Assembly (NCBI GenBank): GCA_010365215.1
Contig: JAAFGT010000055.1
Span: 1-53,053 of the forward strand
Direction of reading: 5' to 3'
DNA length: 53,053 nucleotides
Origin: Acidipila sp.
Lineage (GTDB): Bacteria; Acidobacteriota; Terriglobia; Acidiferrales; UBA7541
Below, in pieces: positions 8,208-15,688 of the stretch. The notes under the pieces were generated by a model. It worked only from the letters and a program-made list of their open reading frames with translations. It was not told the origin of the DNA and ran no database searches. Positions within the stretch are counted from its first letter, which is position 1, and each line of letters begins with the position of its first letter. Both the position numbers and the translations under genes were made by a program.

Positions 8208-9824
8208 CTACGATCCCCCTTCGGCATTCAGGCGCAACTGCTTGTTCGCGAGCACCACGCCATTCTTCATCGCCGTGACGGTGATCTGCCAGGTGCCACC
8301 GCTGTCAAGAGTCACCTGGCCTTCGTATACGCCGCCATTTTTCTCGCTCAGGGGCGTCACCACATTCATCGAGGCCATGCCCATTTGCGGCATGCCGGCC
8401 ATATAGCTGCGCACGCTGACCTGCGCGCCGGTGACCGCAGAGCCATCTGCGGCGGTGAGTTTCACACGGTACACGTTCGCCCCCTTACGGGCTGTCGCCG
8501 GATCGCTGGAAAATTCGATTTGGCTTGCACCAGGCGGTGCGGCACCATTCAGTTTCGTGCCATTCAATGTAGTGCCATTCGGTATCGTGCCATTCGGTGC
8601 TGCTGCTTCGCTTGCACCAGGAGGGGGAGGAACAAACGAACCGATGGCGGCTTGCAGCTGGCTTTCCGAGTCGATCAGGAAGTTAGCCGAGGTAACGATG
8701 CGCTCGCCGGCTTTCAGTCCTTTGAGCACGATGTATTGATCCCCGGCCTGAGGTCCCAAGAGCACGTCACGCGGCTCCAGGTAACCCTCGCCTCGGTCGA
8801 CGAAAACAATTTGCCGCGTCCCTGACTGCAGCACTCCGCTGAGAGGAATCACCAGTTGTTTGCCGAGCGCCACCTGCACGGCCACATTCACGTACATTCC
8901 AGGCTTCAGCGTGAGACCGGGATTGTTGACCACCAGGCGTACTCTCGCCGTGCGCGTCGTCATGTCCACGTCGGGATATATGAAATCAACTTTTCCTCGA
9001 AGCACGCGGCCCGGGTAGGAATCCATAGTGAGCGACGTTTGCGCGCCGACTTTTAGGCGGCCCAGGTCGTTTTGCAGGATTTGCGCCAGCACCCATACGG
9101 TGGAAAGGTCCGCGATGGTGTACAGCCGCGTGTCCGGTTGCACCAGGAGGTTGGGAAAAGCAATCCGCTCGGTGATATAGCCGGACGCGGTCGAGTCAAT
9201 TTCCAGCGTATGGGCAACCTCGCCTGCGGCTTCGAGGCGGGCGATCTCCTGTTCGGGGACGTTCCATTGCTCCAGGCGCTGTTTCGAGGAGTCCAGCAGC
9301 GACGCAACGCCTTCGGAAACTCCCGGCACGGTGCTTTGTGACATGTTCTTGGCATTCTGCCTGGCCAGCAAGTATTCGCTTTCGGCTACCACCAGCTCTG
9401 GACTGTGAATCGTGAACAGCGGCTGACCTTTGCGTACGTACTGGTAGGTGGCATTCGCAAAAACCTTCTCGATGTGGCCGGAGATTCGCGTCTGAATGTA
9501 GGAAAGCCTGGTTTCGTCGATAGCCACAGTTCCCGTTGCGCGGATTTCGTCCTGCACCATTTTCCGCTCCACCACTCCAAACTTCACGCCGATGGATTGC
9601 AGTCGCTCGATGGACAGCTGAATGGGAACAAGCGCCGTCTCTTTTGCCGGCGGCGCCGCAACGGGCGAATTGCTCTCAACAGCAGGCACGGGATTCGATG
9701 CGGCATTGGCGGCTTGTTGCTTCGCGCCAGACCTTCGCGCGGTCCACCAGACGCCAGCCAGAATGCCGATGAAAATAATGTTTCCCGCGAGTGCAAGAAA
9801 GAATGCCCGTCGAAAATTCGTCAT
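8208..9824 (-). CDS. cusB: CusB-type membrane-fusion adaptor with C-terminal YtkA-like domain
   Basis: The protein has 538 residues from ATG 9824, which has GGGAGTG upstream; a GTG at 9848 directly abutting the cusC stop is the alternative. It has an N-terminal membrane anchor (LALAGNIIFIGILAGVWW), then barrel-sandwich, helical-hairpin and beta-barrel segments typical of efflux adaptors (ATGTVAIDE, G-PLFTIHSPEL, RIAFPNLLVQPDT, VFVD). The C-terminal approximately 100 residues form an extra Ig-like module (DPATARKGANVYRV, AQVSVRSYMAGMPQMGM, GTWQITV) resembling YtkA-type domains. Its Met-rich loop (MAGMPQMGMASM) could bind Cu(I)/Ag(I). A linker made of four 15-bp repeats (8542-8601) joins the two parts. 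It bridges CusA and CusC in the periplasm. Confidence 0.9.
   Translation of the reverse strand: MTNFRRAFFLALAGNIIFIGILAGVWWTARRSGAKQQAANAASNPVPAVESNSPVAAPPAKETALVPIQLSIERLQSIGVKFGVVERKMVQDEIRATGTVAIDETRLSYIQTRISGHIEKVFANATYQYVRKGQPLFTIHSPELVVAESEYLLARQNAKNMSQSTVPGVSEGVASLLDSSKQRLEQWNVPEQEIARLEAAGEVAHTLEIDSTASGYITERIAFPNLLVQPDTRLYTIADLSTVWVLAQILQNDLGRLKVGAQTSLTMDSYPGRVLRGKVDFIYPDVDMTTRTARVRLVVNNPGLTLKPGMYVNVAVQVALGKQLVIPLSGVLQSGTRQIVFVDRGEGYLEPRDVLLGPQAGDQYIVLKGLKAGERIVTSANFLIDSESQLQAAIGSFVPPPPGASEAAAPNGTIPNGTTLNGTKLNGAAPPGASQIEFSSDPATARKGANVYRVKLTAADGSAVTGAQVSVRSYMAGMPQMGMASMNVVTPLSEKNGGVYEGQVTLDSGGTWQITVTAMKNGVVLANKQLRLNAEGGS
8542..8601 (-). repeat. Four 15-bp in-frame repeats in cusB linker
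   Basis: Plus-strand unit GTGCCATTCGGTATC and variants repeated four times. On the coding strand they encode an Asn-Gly-Thr/Ala rich linker (NGTIP, NGTTL, NGTKL, NGAAP) between the adaptor body and the C-terminal domain. Confidence 0.8.
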
Positions 9825-9848
9825 GAGCTCACTCCCACGCTGCGCCAC

Positions 9849-11129
9849 CTAGCGCAGCGATAGTCCCGTTGCCGCCTCGATTTGCGCCAATGCCGTTTCG
9901 TGTTCCGAAAGCGTCTGCCAGTACTCCTCGTCGAGCTTGAGCACATCCAGGAAAGAAGCGAACAGGGCCTGAAAGTCCTCGCGACTCGATTGATAGGAAG
10001 TCATGCCCGCCTGCAGCCCTGCGCGCGCCTGAGGAATTAGCCCTTCGCGGTAAATCTTGAGCAGCTCGGAAGATTTCTCAACACTCAAGTACTGCTGTCG
10101 CAGTTGCAAGGCGATCTGCTGCGTTTGCATCTCAACTTCGCTTTTCGCGCGCCGATGGTCCGCTTCGGCTTGGGCTAACTCCGGCTGTTGCCGTCTCCCC
10201 CGATAGATGGGAAATCGCACGCCCAGCGTCACGGAGTAGTAAGCGCGGAATTGAGTTGGGTCCGTCCGCTGCCACATGTATTGAAGATTGAAATCCGGGT
10301 AGAAGTCTTTGCGGGCCAAATCCACCTGTAGACCCTGCCGCTCCACCATTTTTTGTGCTCCGGCGATCTCCGGGTTGTTGGCGCTCGCCGCAGCCAGCAG
10401 TTGCTCGAACGTGTAGGAAGTCGCGGTCTCGGAGAGCTCGGCGGTTTCGATGTCGGGCGATGATTGCGATCGATTCAAAAGATGTTTCAGTTCGGCCTGA
10501 AGTCTTCCCGCTTCCAGTTCCGTGGCGGTTATTTCGCGTAGCAGCCTGGTACGTTCGAGCTGCCCCTGCAAAACGCTCAGCTGACTTCCCACTCCGTTTC
10601 GATAATGGGCTTGCGCGGATTGTTCCACCTGTTGCAGCAACTGTCCGTCCCCTTCCAGTATGGTTTGCCGCTTGGCCAGATAAGCGATCTGGAAGTAGGC
10701 CATCTTCACCGCTGCGGCAATTACCCTGCGGAGACTTTCATACCGCTGTTGGGTCACATCGGCATCTTTCTGGGCGATGGCGCCGCGAAGGTGTAGCTTT
10801 CCCGGGTAGGGAAGATCCTGCGATATGCCGAAGCCCACGTATGCGAAATCACTATTGGAATAGCCCGCGAATGGCAGCGGGCTGCCCACGCTCATATGCT
10901 GCACCACGAATTGCGGGTCAGGGAGCGTGGAGACTTGTGTCGGGACCTGCTTCGCCGAATCCCAGCCATAGCGCGCGGCTTGGATCTGCGGATTATTCCG
11001 CTCGGCTTCGGCTAGTAGCGCAGCAAGCTCCACTGTCTGAAGCTGTGGCCGTGCTTGTTGCGTCCAGGCGGGCGTGACCTGCAGGAAAAGATAAAAACAT
11101 GCCAGTAACAATGAAAAGTTGAGATTCAT
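9849..11129 (-). CDS. cusC: TolC-family outer-membrane efflux protein
   Basis: The 426-residue product has a signal peptide (LLLACFYLFLQVTPAWTQ) and two internally similar halves rich in long amphipathic helices (LAALLAEAERNNPQIQAAR in the first half, LLAAASANNPEIAGAQ in the second), the duplicated outer-membrane-efflux repeat. PLPFAGYSN and ISQDLPYPGKL are motifs usual in CusC/CzcC relatives. It should trimerise into the outer-membrane and periplasmic channel for CusBA. The gene overlaps nothing; its stop abuts the possible GTG of cusB, and it follows the small Cys-rich gene by 120 bp. No lipobox is seen, unlike E. coli CusC, which is lipidated. Confidence 0.9.
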   Translation of the reverse strand: MNLNFSLLLACFYLFLQVTPAWTQQARPQLQTVELAALLAEAERNNPQIQAARYGWDSAKQVPTQVSTLPDPQFVVQHMSVGSPLPFAGYSNSDFAYVGFGISQDLPYPGKLHLRGAIAQKDADVTQQRYESLRRVIAAAVKMAYFQIAYLAKRQTILEGDGQLLQQVEQSAQAHYRNGVGSQLSVLQGQLERTRLLREITATELEAGRLQAELKHLLNRSQSSPDIETAELSETATSYTFEQLLAAASANNPEIAGAQKMVERQGLQVDLARKDFYPDFNLQYMWQRTDPTQFRAYYSVTLGVRFPIYRGRRQQPELAQAEADHRRAKSEVEMQTQQIALQLRQQYLSVEKSSELLKIYREGLIPQARAGLQAGMTSYQSSREDFQALFASFLDVLKLDEEYWQTLSEHETALAQIEAATGLSLR

Positions 11130-11249
11130 GATGCTGTCCTTTCCCGGTCCGGGCTGATTCTCTCGTTGCGTTCAGGGAACGTGAGCTTGACTTGACCTAT
11201 TCTGCGCCAACGGAACAGACAGGTGCTGCCAAGGCCGATGAGGACAGTC

Positions 11250-11648
11250 TTAAATCAGGAATGTGCAGAGAAGAGATTGCGTTCGAGGAGGGAGGAGCTT
11301 CTGCGCGTCGAGAATAGCCGGCGCCTGCCGGACCGGGGTCACTTCACCTGTCAGGCCGGGAGATGTTGCCACCGTGCTTGTGGGGGAAGTGAAGCGCGCC
11401 TTATCTTGAGGGTCCTGTAGCCCACCCTGCGTGAAATGACAGCAGGCTACCGCCGAGCCAATCAGAGTTTGAGGACTACCCTCGTCTGCGTTCACGCGGC
11501 TGCAACAGGACTCCGCGTCTCCAGCCGCGCATCGCCTAGCCGGTGACGCGAGCACCCCACAATCCGACAAAGGCAAGGGCACTAATCCTGCCACGCTCAA
11601 AGCAATGGCAATAATAATGATGCGCCGTATTTGGTCCGTGCTTGTCAT
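11250..11648 (-). CDS. Small Cys-rich secreted protein heading the cus operon
   Basis: This 132-residue protein has an N-terminal export signal (IIIIAIALSVAGLVPLPLS) and seven cysteines: C30, C40, the pairs C48-C49 and C69-C70, and C127 in the C-terminal LLCTFLI. It is the first gene after a putative CRP-type promoter and lies 120 bp before cusC on the same strand. Paired cysteines in a small periplasmic protein next to a Cu/Ag pump suggest metal binding or sensing, but this is inference. No known family (CusF, CopZ) was recognised; the Met/His signature of CusF is absent. It might instead be a secreted lipid-free scaffold. Confidence 0.65.
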   Translation of the reverse strand: MTSTDQIRRIIIIAIALSVAGLVPLPLSDCGVLASPARRCAAGDAESCCSRVNADEGSPQTLIGSAVACCHFTQGGLQDPQDKARFTSPTSTVATSPGLTGEVTPVRQAPAILDAQKLLPPRTQSLLCTFLI

Positions 11649-11681
11649 CTTTGACTAGGTTTGACTGGGTGATCCTTACAA

Positions 11682-11687
11682 ATCATA
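11682..11687 (-). promoter_or_regulatory. -10 box TATGAT of the cus operon
   Basis: Reading leftward, TATGAT lies 34 nt before the first ATG (11648). Its first base is 28.5 bp from the centre of the nearest CRP-type site, placing that site at about -41 from the predicted start near 11675. Confidence 0.55.
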
Positions 11688-11707
11688 CACCTTCTTCCAT
11701 CGGTCGC

Positions 11708-11723
11708 TGTGATAACCGTCACA
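11708..11723 (-). promoter_or_regulatory. CRP-type site TGTGA-N6-TCACA (proximal, cus promoter)
   Basis: A perfect match to the CRP consensus half-sites, TGTGA-TAACCG-TCACA. It is centred about -41 relative to the predicted cus transcript start (class II position). A second site lies exactly 22 bp upstream. Confidence 0.65.
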
Positions 11724-11729
11724 AAGCCG

Positions 11730-11745
11730 TGTGATTTCGCTCACT
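11730..11745 (-). promoter_or_regulatory. CRP-type site TGTGA-N6-TCACT (distal, cus promoter)
   Basis: TGTGA-TTTCGC-TCACT, one mismatch to consensus, two helical turns (22 bp) beyond the proximal site and centred near -63, a typical class I position. Confidence 0.6.
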
Positions 11746-11796
11746 CTCAACGCAAAATAGGAAGAGCGCCGGTCCACGCCAATCGCCGGCCTAGAG

Positions 11797-11913
11797 TCAC
11801 CTCAGTCCCTCGATGTAAGCGATAAGGGCCCTCAAGTCTTCTTCTTTGAGATCGACGTACAGGCCGACAATTCCTTTTTCGTCAGGATTCGTTCGGCCCA
11901 GAATCCATCGCGA
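11797..11913 (-). pseudogene. C-terminal fragment of a c-type cytochrome domain
   Basis: A frame without a start codon reads GRTNPDEKGIVG, then LYVDLKEEDLRALIAYIEGLR and a stop at 11797. The last part is the terminal amphipathic helix of class I cytochromes c (compare the ending LKPEQIKDLVAYIREL of the intact gene at 12846-13175). No CXXCH remains, and the frame closes at a TGA inside the preceding small membrane-protein gene. I read it as the remnant of a deleted cytochrome or of a cytochrome-tailed oxidase subunit at the end of the electron-transfer operon. Confidence 0.4.
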
Positions 11914-11923
11914 GCAGCGATCT

Positions 11924-12157
11924 TCAACGATAGGCAGAGCGGGAGGGAAGCAGCGAGAAAAGATAAAGAAGAATTCCGACGGCCATCAGCAATCCGCCGA
12001 TCCCGACGAACACGATAAACGCCACCGGGCGCGACCAGACCAGGCTGAATGTTTCCACCAGCAGGCCGAGAATCAGCAGAATCCCCGAGCGGCGGAGACG
12101 ACGCTGCCCCACTTCCGCGCGCCGGTTGTTTCCCTGCGCCGTCGTTTCAGTGCTCAT
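11924..12157 (-). CDS. Small two-TM membrane protein at the end of the cytochrome operon
   Basis: The protein has 77 residues from ATG 12157; that ATG overlaps the stop of the tetraheme gene by 11 bp (ATGAGCACTGA), suggesting translational coupling. A longer frame from 12187 would start inside the tetraheme gene. A basic N-terminus (RRAEVGQRRLRRSG) is followed by two hydrophobic segments (ILLILGLLVETFSLVW and VAFIVFVGIGGLLMAVGILLYLF). There is no heme or metal motif. Position suggests an accessory to quinol oxidation or assembly of the tetraheme cytochrome; no family recognised. Confidence 0.65.
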   Translation of the reverse strand: MSTETTAQGNNRRAEVGQRRLRRSGILLILGLLVETFSLVWSRPVAFIVFVGIGGLLMAVGILLYLFSLLPSRSAYR

Positions 12158-12767
12158 CCGGCGGCCTCCAGAACTTGACCGTGCCAAGCCCGGCGATGTT
12201 GTGCACCGTGTCGTGGCAACCGCCCAACAGGCAGGACATATTGTTGCTCTTGAGTTCCTGCATCATGGCCTGATGCGTAGGTCCTTCTTCGAATGATCGC
12301 GCTCCCGCGTGGCAATGCAGGCATTCGCGGTTGTTGTACGGCGTGTAGAGCTTGATGGGGTTCATCGGCGTGCCGAAATAATAGATGCGCAGATGCTCAA
12401 GGCCTTTCAGCTTCGCATGCAGATCGCCGTACATCGTGTAATCAGTGTGGCAGGTAAAGCAGGCCTGATCCCGGGGCACGCGGTGGTTCTGGAAGTGCGC
12501 CCCGGCAAGATACGCTTTGTCGTCCACGTACAGGCTCTTCCCGAATGGCTCCATGTTGTGGCAGGAGAGGCAGAACTCGGTGCGCTTGGAATGCTCCATG
12601 TGCGCGGAGAGCCCGGCGAAACCGGTGAGCACGGGAAGAGCGAACAGCGCGAAGAAAGCAAGAATTTTCCCCTCGCGCGAATCGGTGACCGACGGCCGGA
12701 AGACCAGCAAGGCGCACAGCACGATGCTGGCACCCAGCAAAATGAACAGCGGGGTTTGTTCACTCAT
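12147..12767 (-). CDS. NapC/NirT/NrfH-like membrane tetraheme cytochrome c
   Basis: The 206-residue protein has two N-terminal hydrophobic segments (residues 5-24 and 35-53). Four heme sites follow: CLSCH (66-70, followed by NMEPF as in NrfH/NapC), CFTCH (103-107), CLHCH (149-153) and an expanded CX4CH, CLLGGCH (179-185). Family members oxidise menaquinol or ubiquinol at the inner membrane and pass electrons to periplasmic cytochromes; CymA does this for the Mtr system. Its place downstream of a decaheme, barrel and monoheme set supports the same role here. The CX4CH spacing is uncommon and might need a dedicated heme lyase, which I do not see in the window. Confidence 0.85.
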   Translation of the reverse strand: MSEQTPLFILLGASIVLCALLVFRPSVTDSREGKILAFFALFALPVLTGFAGLSAHMEHSKRTEFCLSCHNMEPFGKSLYVDDKAYLAGAHFQNHRVPRDQACFTCHTDYTMYGDLHAKLKGLEHLRIYYFGTPMNPIKLYTPYNNRECLHCHAGARSFEEGPTHQAMMQELKSNNMSCLLGGCHDTVHNIAGLGTVKFWRPPDEH

Positions 12768-12845
12768 GGGAAGTGCGCCTCGGGGCAGAGACGCACGAGC
12801 TGGACATTGTCTGGGCGTGGTGTCCGCGGCCGCCGCCTGGAACCA

Positions 12846-13175
12846 TTAGTTTTTCTTTCCGAGTTCGCGGATGTACGCGACCAGATCCTTGATCTGTTCG
12901 GGTTTGAGACTTTTCTCGTAGCCCGGCATCTTGTTCTTGCGCTTGGCGATGGCTTCCGAGAGTTGCGCGTCCGTCCGCTTCTGGACGTCGGGCGAAGTGA
13001 AATCGTGTGCGCCCATCTTCTTGCCCGCGGGCGTGTCGCCTTTGCCGTCGGGCCCGTGGCAGGTTGCGCATTTTGTCTTATAAAGCGTTTCCGTGGCGCT
13101 GTCTGCCCGCGCAGGTACAGCGAGCAGGGCCGCGGTCACCAGCAGTCCTGCACCGAGAAACCAGAGTTTGCGCAT
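12846..13175 (-). CDS. Periplasmic monoheme cytochrome c (class I)
   Basis: A 109-residue product with a cleavable signal (LWFLGAGLLVTAALLAVPARA), one CATCH heme site (36-40) followed by GPDGKGD, a likely axial Met83 in NKMPGY, and the terminal helix PEQIKDLVAYIREL. It has the size and order of small soluble class I cytochromes. GGGGGAAC lies before the ATG. It sits between the barrel gene (68-bp gap) and the tetraheme gene (78-bp gap) on the same strand. It would fit as the periplasmic shuttle between the quinol-oxidising tetraheme protein and the decaheme conduit. Confidence 0.88.
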   Translation of the reverse strand: MRKLWFLGAGLLVTAALLAVPARADSATETLYKTKCATCHGPDGKGDTPAGKKMGAHDFTSPDVQKRTDAQLSEAIAKRKNKMPGYEKSLKPEQIKDLVAYIRELGKKN

Positions 13176-13243
13176 CGCTTGTTCCCCCTTACTGCAAAGA
13201 TAATCAAAATCCCGGCCGCCATGCCACCATTGCGAATCGAGTC

Positions 13244-15679
13244 TCAGAAGGCATAGCGCACGGAGAGCGTCGCCATATTCCCGCGGTAATTGCGCGGGGC
13301 AAATAGATCCTGAGGCACGGAATTCATGTCTTCGTGATAGCCGTAGTAATTCCAGTAGGCTTTTCCAGTCACGCCTTTCACGATTACGAGTTCAAAGCCG
13401 CCATACGGCTTATAGAAGTTGGAATTCAGGGTCCCCGAGGGCGCCAAGGGATTGACATTCAGGGCGCTGCCGGTGGTGCCGGTCATATTGGTGCCCACGC
13501 GCGTTGTCAGCCGCTTGAAGGGCGTAAAGGTGAGGTCGAAATAACCGAAGTGCGACTTGTTGGTGTAGGTCGAGAGCTGTTCGCCCAGCCCCGTGCCCCC
13601 GGGACACGCATTCAGCCCCCGCGGCTTGGGTGTGGCCGTATAACAGATCTGGATCTGTGAAAAAATGTCGCTGTAATCGTAGCCGAGCTCTAGGCTAAAT
13701 TTCTGGTTGGGGTCGAAACTCGCGGAGAATCCGTACCCGCGAGTGTGCTGCAGGTTGTTGACATCGGTCACGTTGTTGCGGCTTTCGAGGATGTTTACGG
13801 ACCCGCTCACGTTCATCCAGGCCACGGGCTTGTAGCTACTCCGGATGCGGTACTCCTGCAATTGCCGCGGGCTGATGCGGGTAAAAGAATTGTCCGCACT
13901 CCTCAATTCCGTGTCGAAGCTGATGCGGAAGTTTTGCACTGGGCGCGCCCAGAGTCCGAGCACTGCTGAGTGCTCGTTAATCGGAATATTGGACGAATCA
14001 ATAAAAGGTGCAGGAGTGACTATGCAAGTGAGGTCGGCGAGGTTGTTCGCCACGGGACAAGTCACCGAGGAGAAGGGAGCGAGAGGCGAGCGGGCGTTCT
14101 GCTTGGTTGGGAAAAACACGAATGTGGCGGTATCCGTGTCCCTTTCCCCGATGCTGCGAGCGCGGTAGCGATACCCCAGACGGGCTCCGAAGCGCTGGCT
14201 GAACCGGTAATCCAGCTCAACGAGATTGGTCTTTGAATCCATGGTCAGCAGCCGGGACGTGGTGCCCACAGTGATGTCCGGGCCGGAGGAACCACCGTGA
14301 GTGGGCGTTCCGGCGGCGGCACCCGCCGGAGCGGTACACTTCGCCGGCAGGGTACCGATGGAGGTAAACATGGTCGGCGCCGTCAGCAGGGACGAGGGCG
14401 CCCCGAAAAATTGACAGAGCGTGGAGTCAAACGCAACCGGGTTATGGAAATTGGAGTAATGAAAGGTCTCGAGGAAGCTGAGCTTGTCGGTCACATGCAA
14501 CGTGGCGCCGAAATCCCCACTCGCGGTCACGTGGCGGCCGAGGACGGGCCCGGAGGTCGTCGCGTTTCGAAGGGAGGTGCGCGACTCGAGGCCGTTAAAG
14601 TTCGAATTCCAGCCGGAAACTTTCACATCTCCGCCGCTGTAGCTGAAGCGGCCGGAGAGATCCAGGCGCTGAAAGTAATTCGATTGAAAGCTGAATTGCT
14701 CGGTCGGGATCCGTGTCCGCGACCGCCCGTGCTGCGTGTAGCTCAAAAACCCGTTGCATGTAGGGTTGACGGCGCTGGGTGGCGCCACCAAGAAGGTTCC
14801 ACCGCACGGCTGGTTCGCGCTTGCGTTCAGCGAGACGCCGATATCCACCGGCACGCCGTTGGCCAGCGTGAACAACTGATGTTGGTCGGTGATGCCCGTA
14901 TCCCCCTTGTAGTAGCTGAAGAACTGGTCGTAGCTGAAGCTGGTGCGCGGGGCCATCCTGAAGTCAAAGCCGACGCGGTAGGTGTCTCCCGTAGTGCTCA
15001 CGTCCTGGAGGAGAAGCGCCTCCGTCCCCTGGTGAAGCGTCGTAAACGCCGGACCCTGCGTGGCACTGCGTGAAAAGCCTAGCCGGAAGCGCACCCGCGA
15101 TTGCGGCAGCAGTGTCAGGTTGTAGTCGCTCAAGTGGCGCACCGTCGCGAACAGGTGAGGTGACGAACCGATGACCGGAGTGAATCCTGCGGGCGCGTTC
15201 GCGAAAGCGGGAGTCACCGGGTTGAGCGGGTTGGCCAGCAAGGAATAGTCGAAAAAAGATTGGTCCCGGCGGAAGGTGGTATCAAAGTTGTACCACTTGT
15301 CTTTGCTTATCCGTAGCCGCGAGACGTCATTGGGGTCACCACCGTAGCCATAATTGGTGATGTAAAAACGGTCGAAAAGCATGCCCTGATGGTTGAGGGA
15401 GCGCATCTCCACCGTGAAATTCAGGAGACGCGGGCCCTGCTGCAGGTTGATCATGGAGTCGTAGGCTTGCCGGTCACCCGAGAAGTCTGTGAAACGGTAA
15501 CCGATCTCCGCCGACTGCTTGATATTGTAATTCCCGCTGTCGACACCTTGTGCCTCCGCGTCCTGCTGGGCAAACGCACGCGGCCCGGCCAGGAGCAGCA
15601 GCGCCGGCAGCCAGGCCAGGAGGATCCACGCCGGTCCCCGGGAGGATTGAAAAGGCTTTGCGATGATTCGCGTCCGCAT
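13244..15679 (-). CDS. MtrB/PioB-like outer-membrane beta-barrel
   Basis: The 811-residue protein starts with a signal peptide (LLAWLPALLLLAGPRAFAQQ). The rest is a long series of amphipathic beta strands ending in aromatic residues and closing with LSVRYAF, the terminal Phe expected for Bam-dependent barrels. Strands such as SAEIGYRFTDFSGD, YDSMINLQQGPRLL and LELGYDYSDIF recall the MtrB/PioB family, whose 26-28-stranded barrels hold a decaheme cytochrome across the outer membrane. The decaheme gene lies only 9 bp upstream, the usual pairing. Family assignment rests on size, strand pattern and partner rather than a strict motif, so another large porin cannot be excluded. Confidence 0.75.
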   Translation of the reverse strand: MRTRIIAKPFQSSRGPAWILLAWLPALLLLAGPRAFAQQDAEAQGVDSGNYNIKQSAEIGYRFTDFSGDRQAYDSMINLQQGPRLLNFTVEMRSLNHQGMLFDRFYITNYGYGGDPNDVSRLRISKDKWYNFDTTFRRDQSFFDYSLLANPLNPVTPAFANAPAGFTPVIGSSPHLFATVRHLSDYNLTLLPQSRVRFRLGFSRSATQGPAFTTLHQGTEALLLQDVSTTGDTYRVGFDFRMAPRTSFSYDQFFSYYKGDTGITDQHQLFTLANGVPVDIGVSLNASANQPCGGTFLVAPPSAVNPTCNGFLSYTQHGRSRTRIPTEQFSFQSNYFQRLDLSGRFSYSGGDVKVSGWNSNFNGLESRTSLRNATTSGPVLGRHVTASGDFGATLHVTDKLSFLETFHYSNFHNPVAFDSTLCQFFGAPSSLLTAPTMFTSIGTLPAKCTAPAGAAAGTPTHGGSSGPDITVGTTSRLLTMDSKTNLVELDYRFSQRFGARLGYRYRARSIGERDTDTATFVFFPTKQNARSPLAPFSSVTCPVANNLADLTCIVTPAPFIDSSNIPINEHSAVLGLWARPVQNFRISFDTELRSADNSFTRISPRQLQEYRIRSSYKPVAWMNVSGSVNILESRNNVTDVNNLQHTRGYGFSASFDPNQKFSLELGYDYSDIFSQIQICYTATPKPRGLNACPGGTGLGEQLSTYTNKSHFGYFDLTFTPFKRLTTRVGTNMTGTTGSALNVNPLAPSGTLNSNFYKPYGGFELVIVKGVTGKAYWNYYGYHEDMNSVPQDLFAPRNYRGNMATLSVRYAF

Positions 15680-15688
15680 GGCCGCCTC

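Noticed and set aside
12309-13256. 315-codon plus-strand frame opposite the cytochrome genes
   Set aside because: Shadow of the GC-rich minus-strand genes; the minus strand holds the CXXCH motifs and signal peptides.
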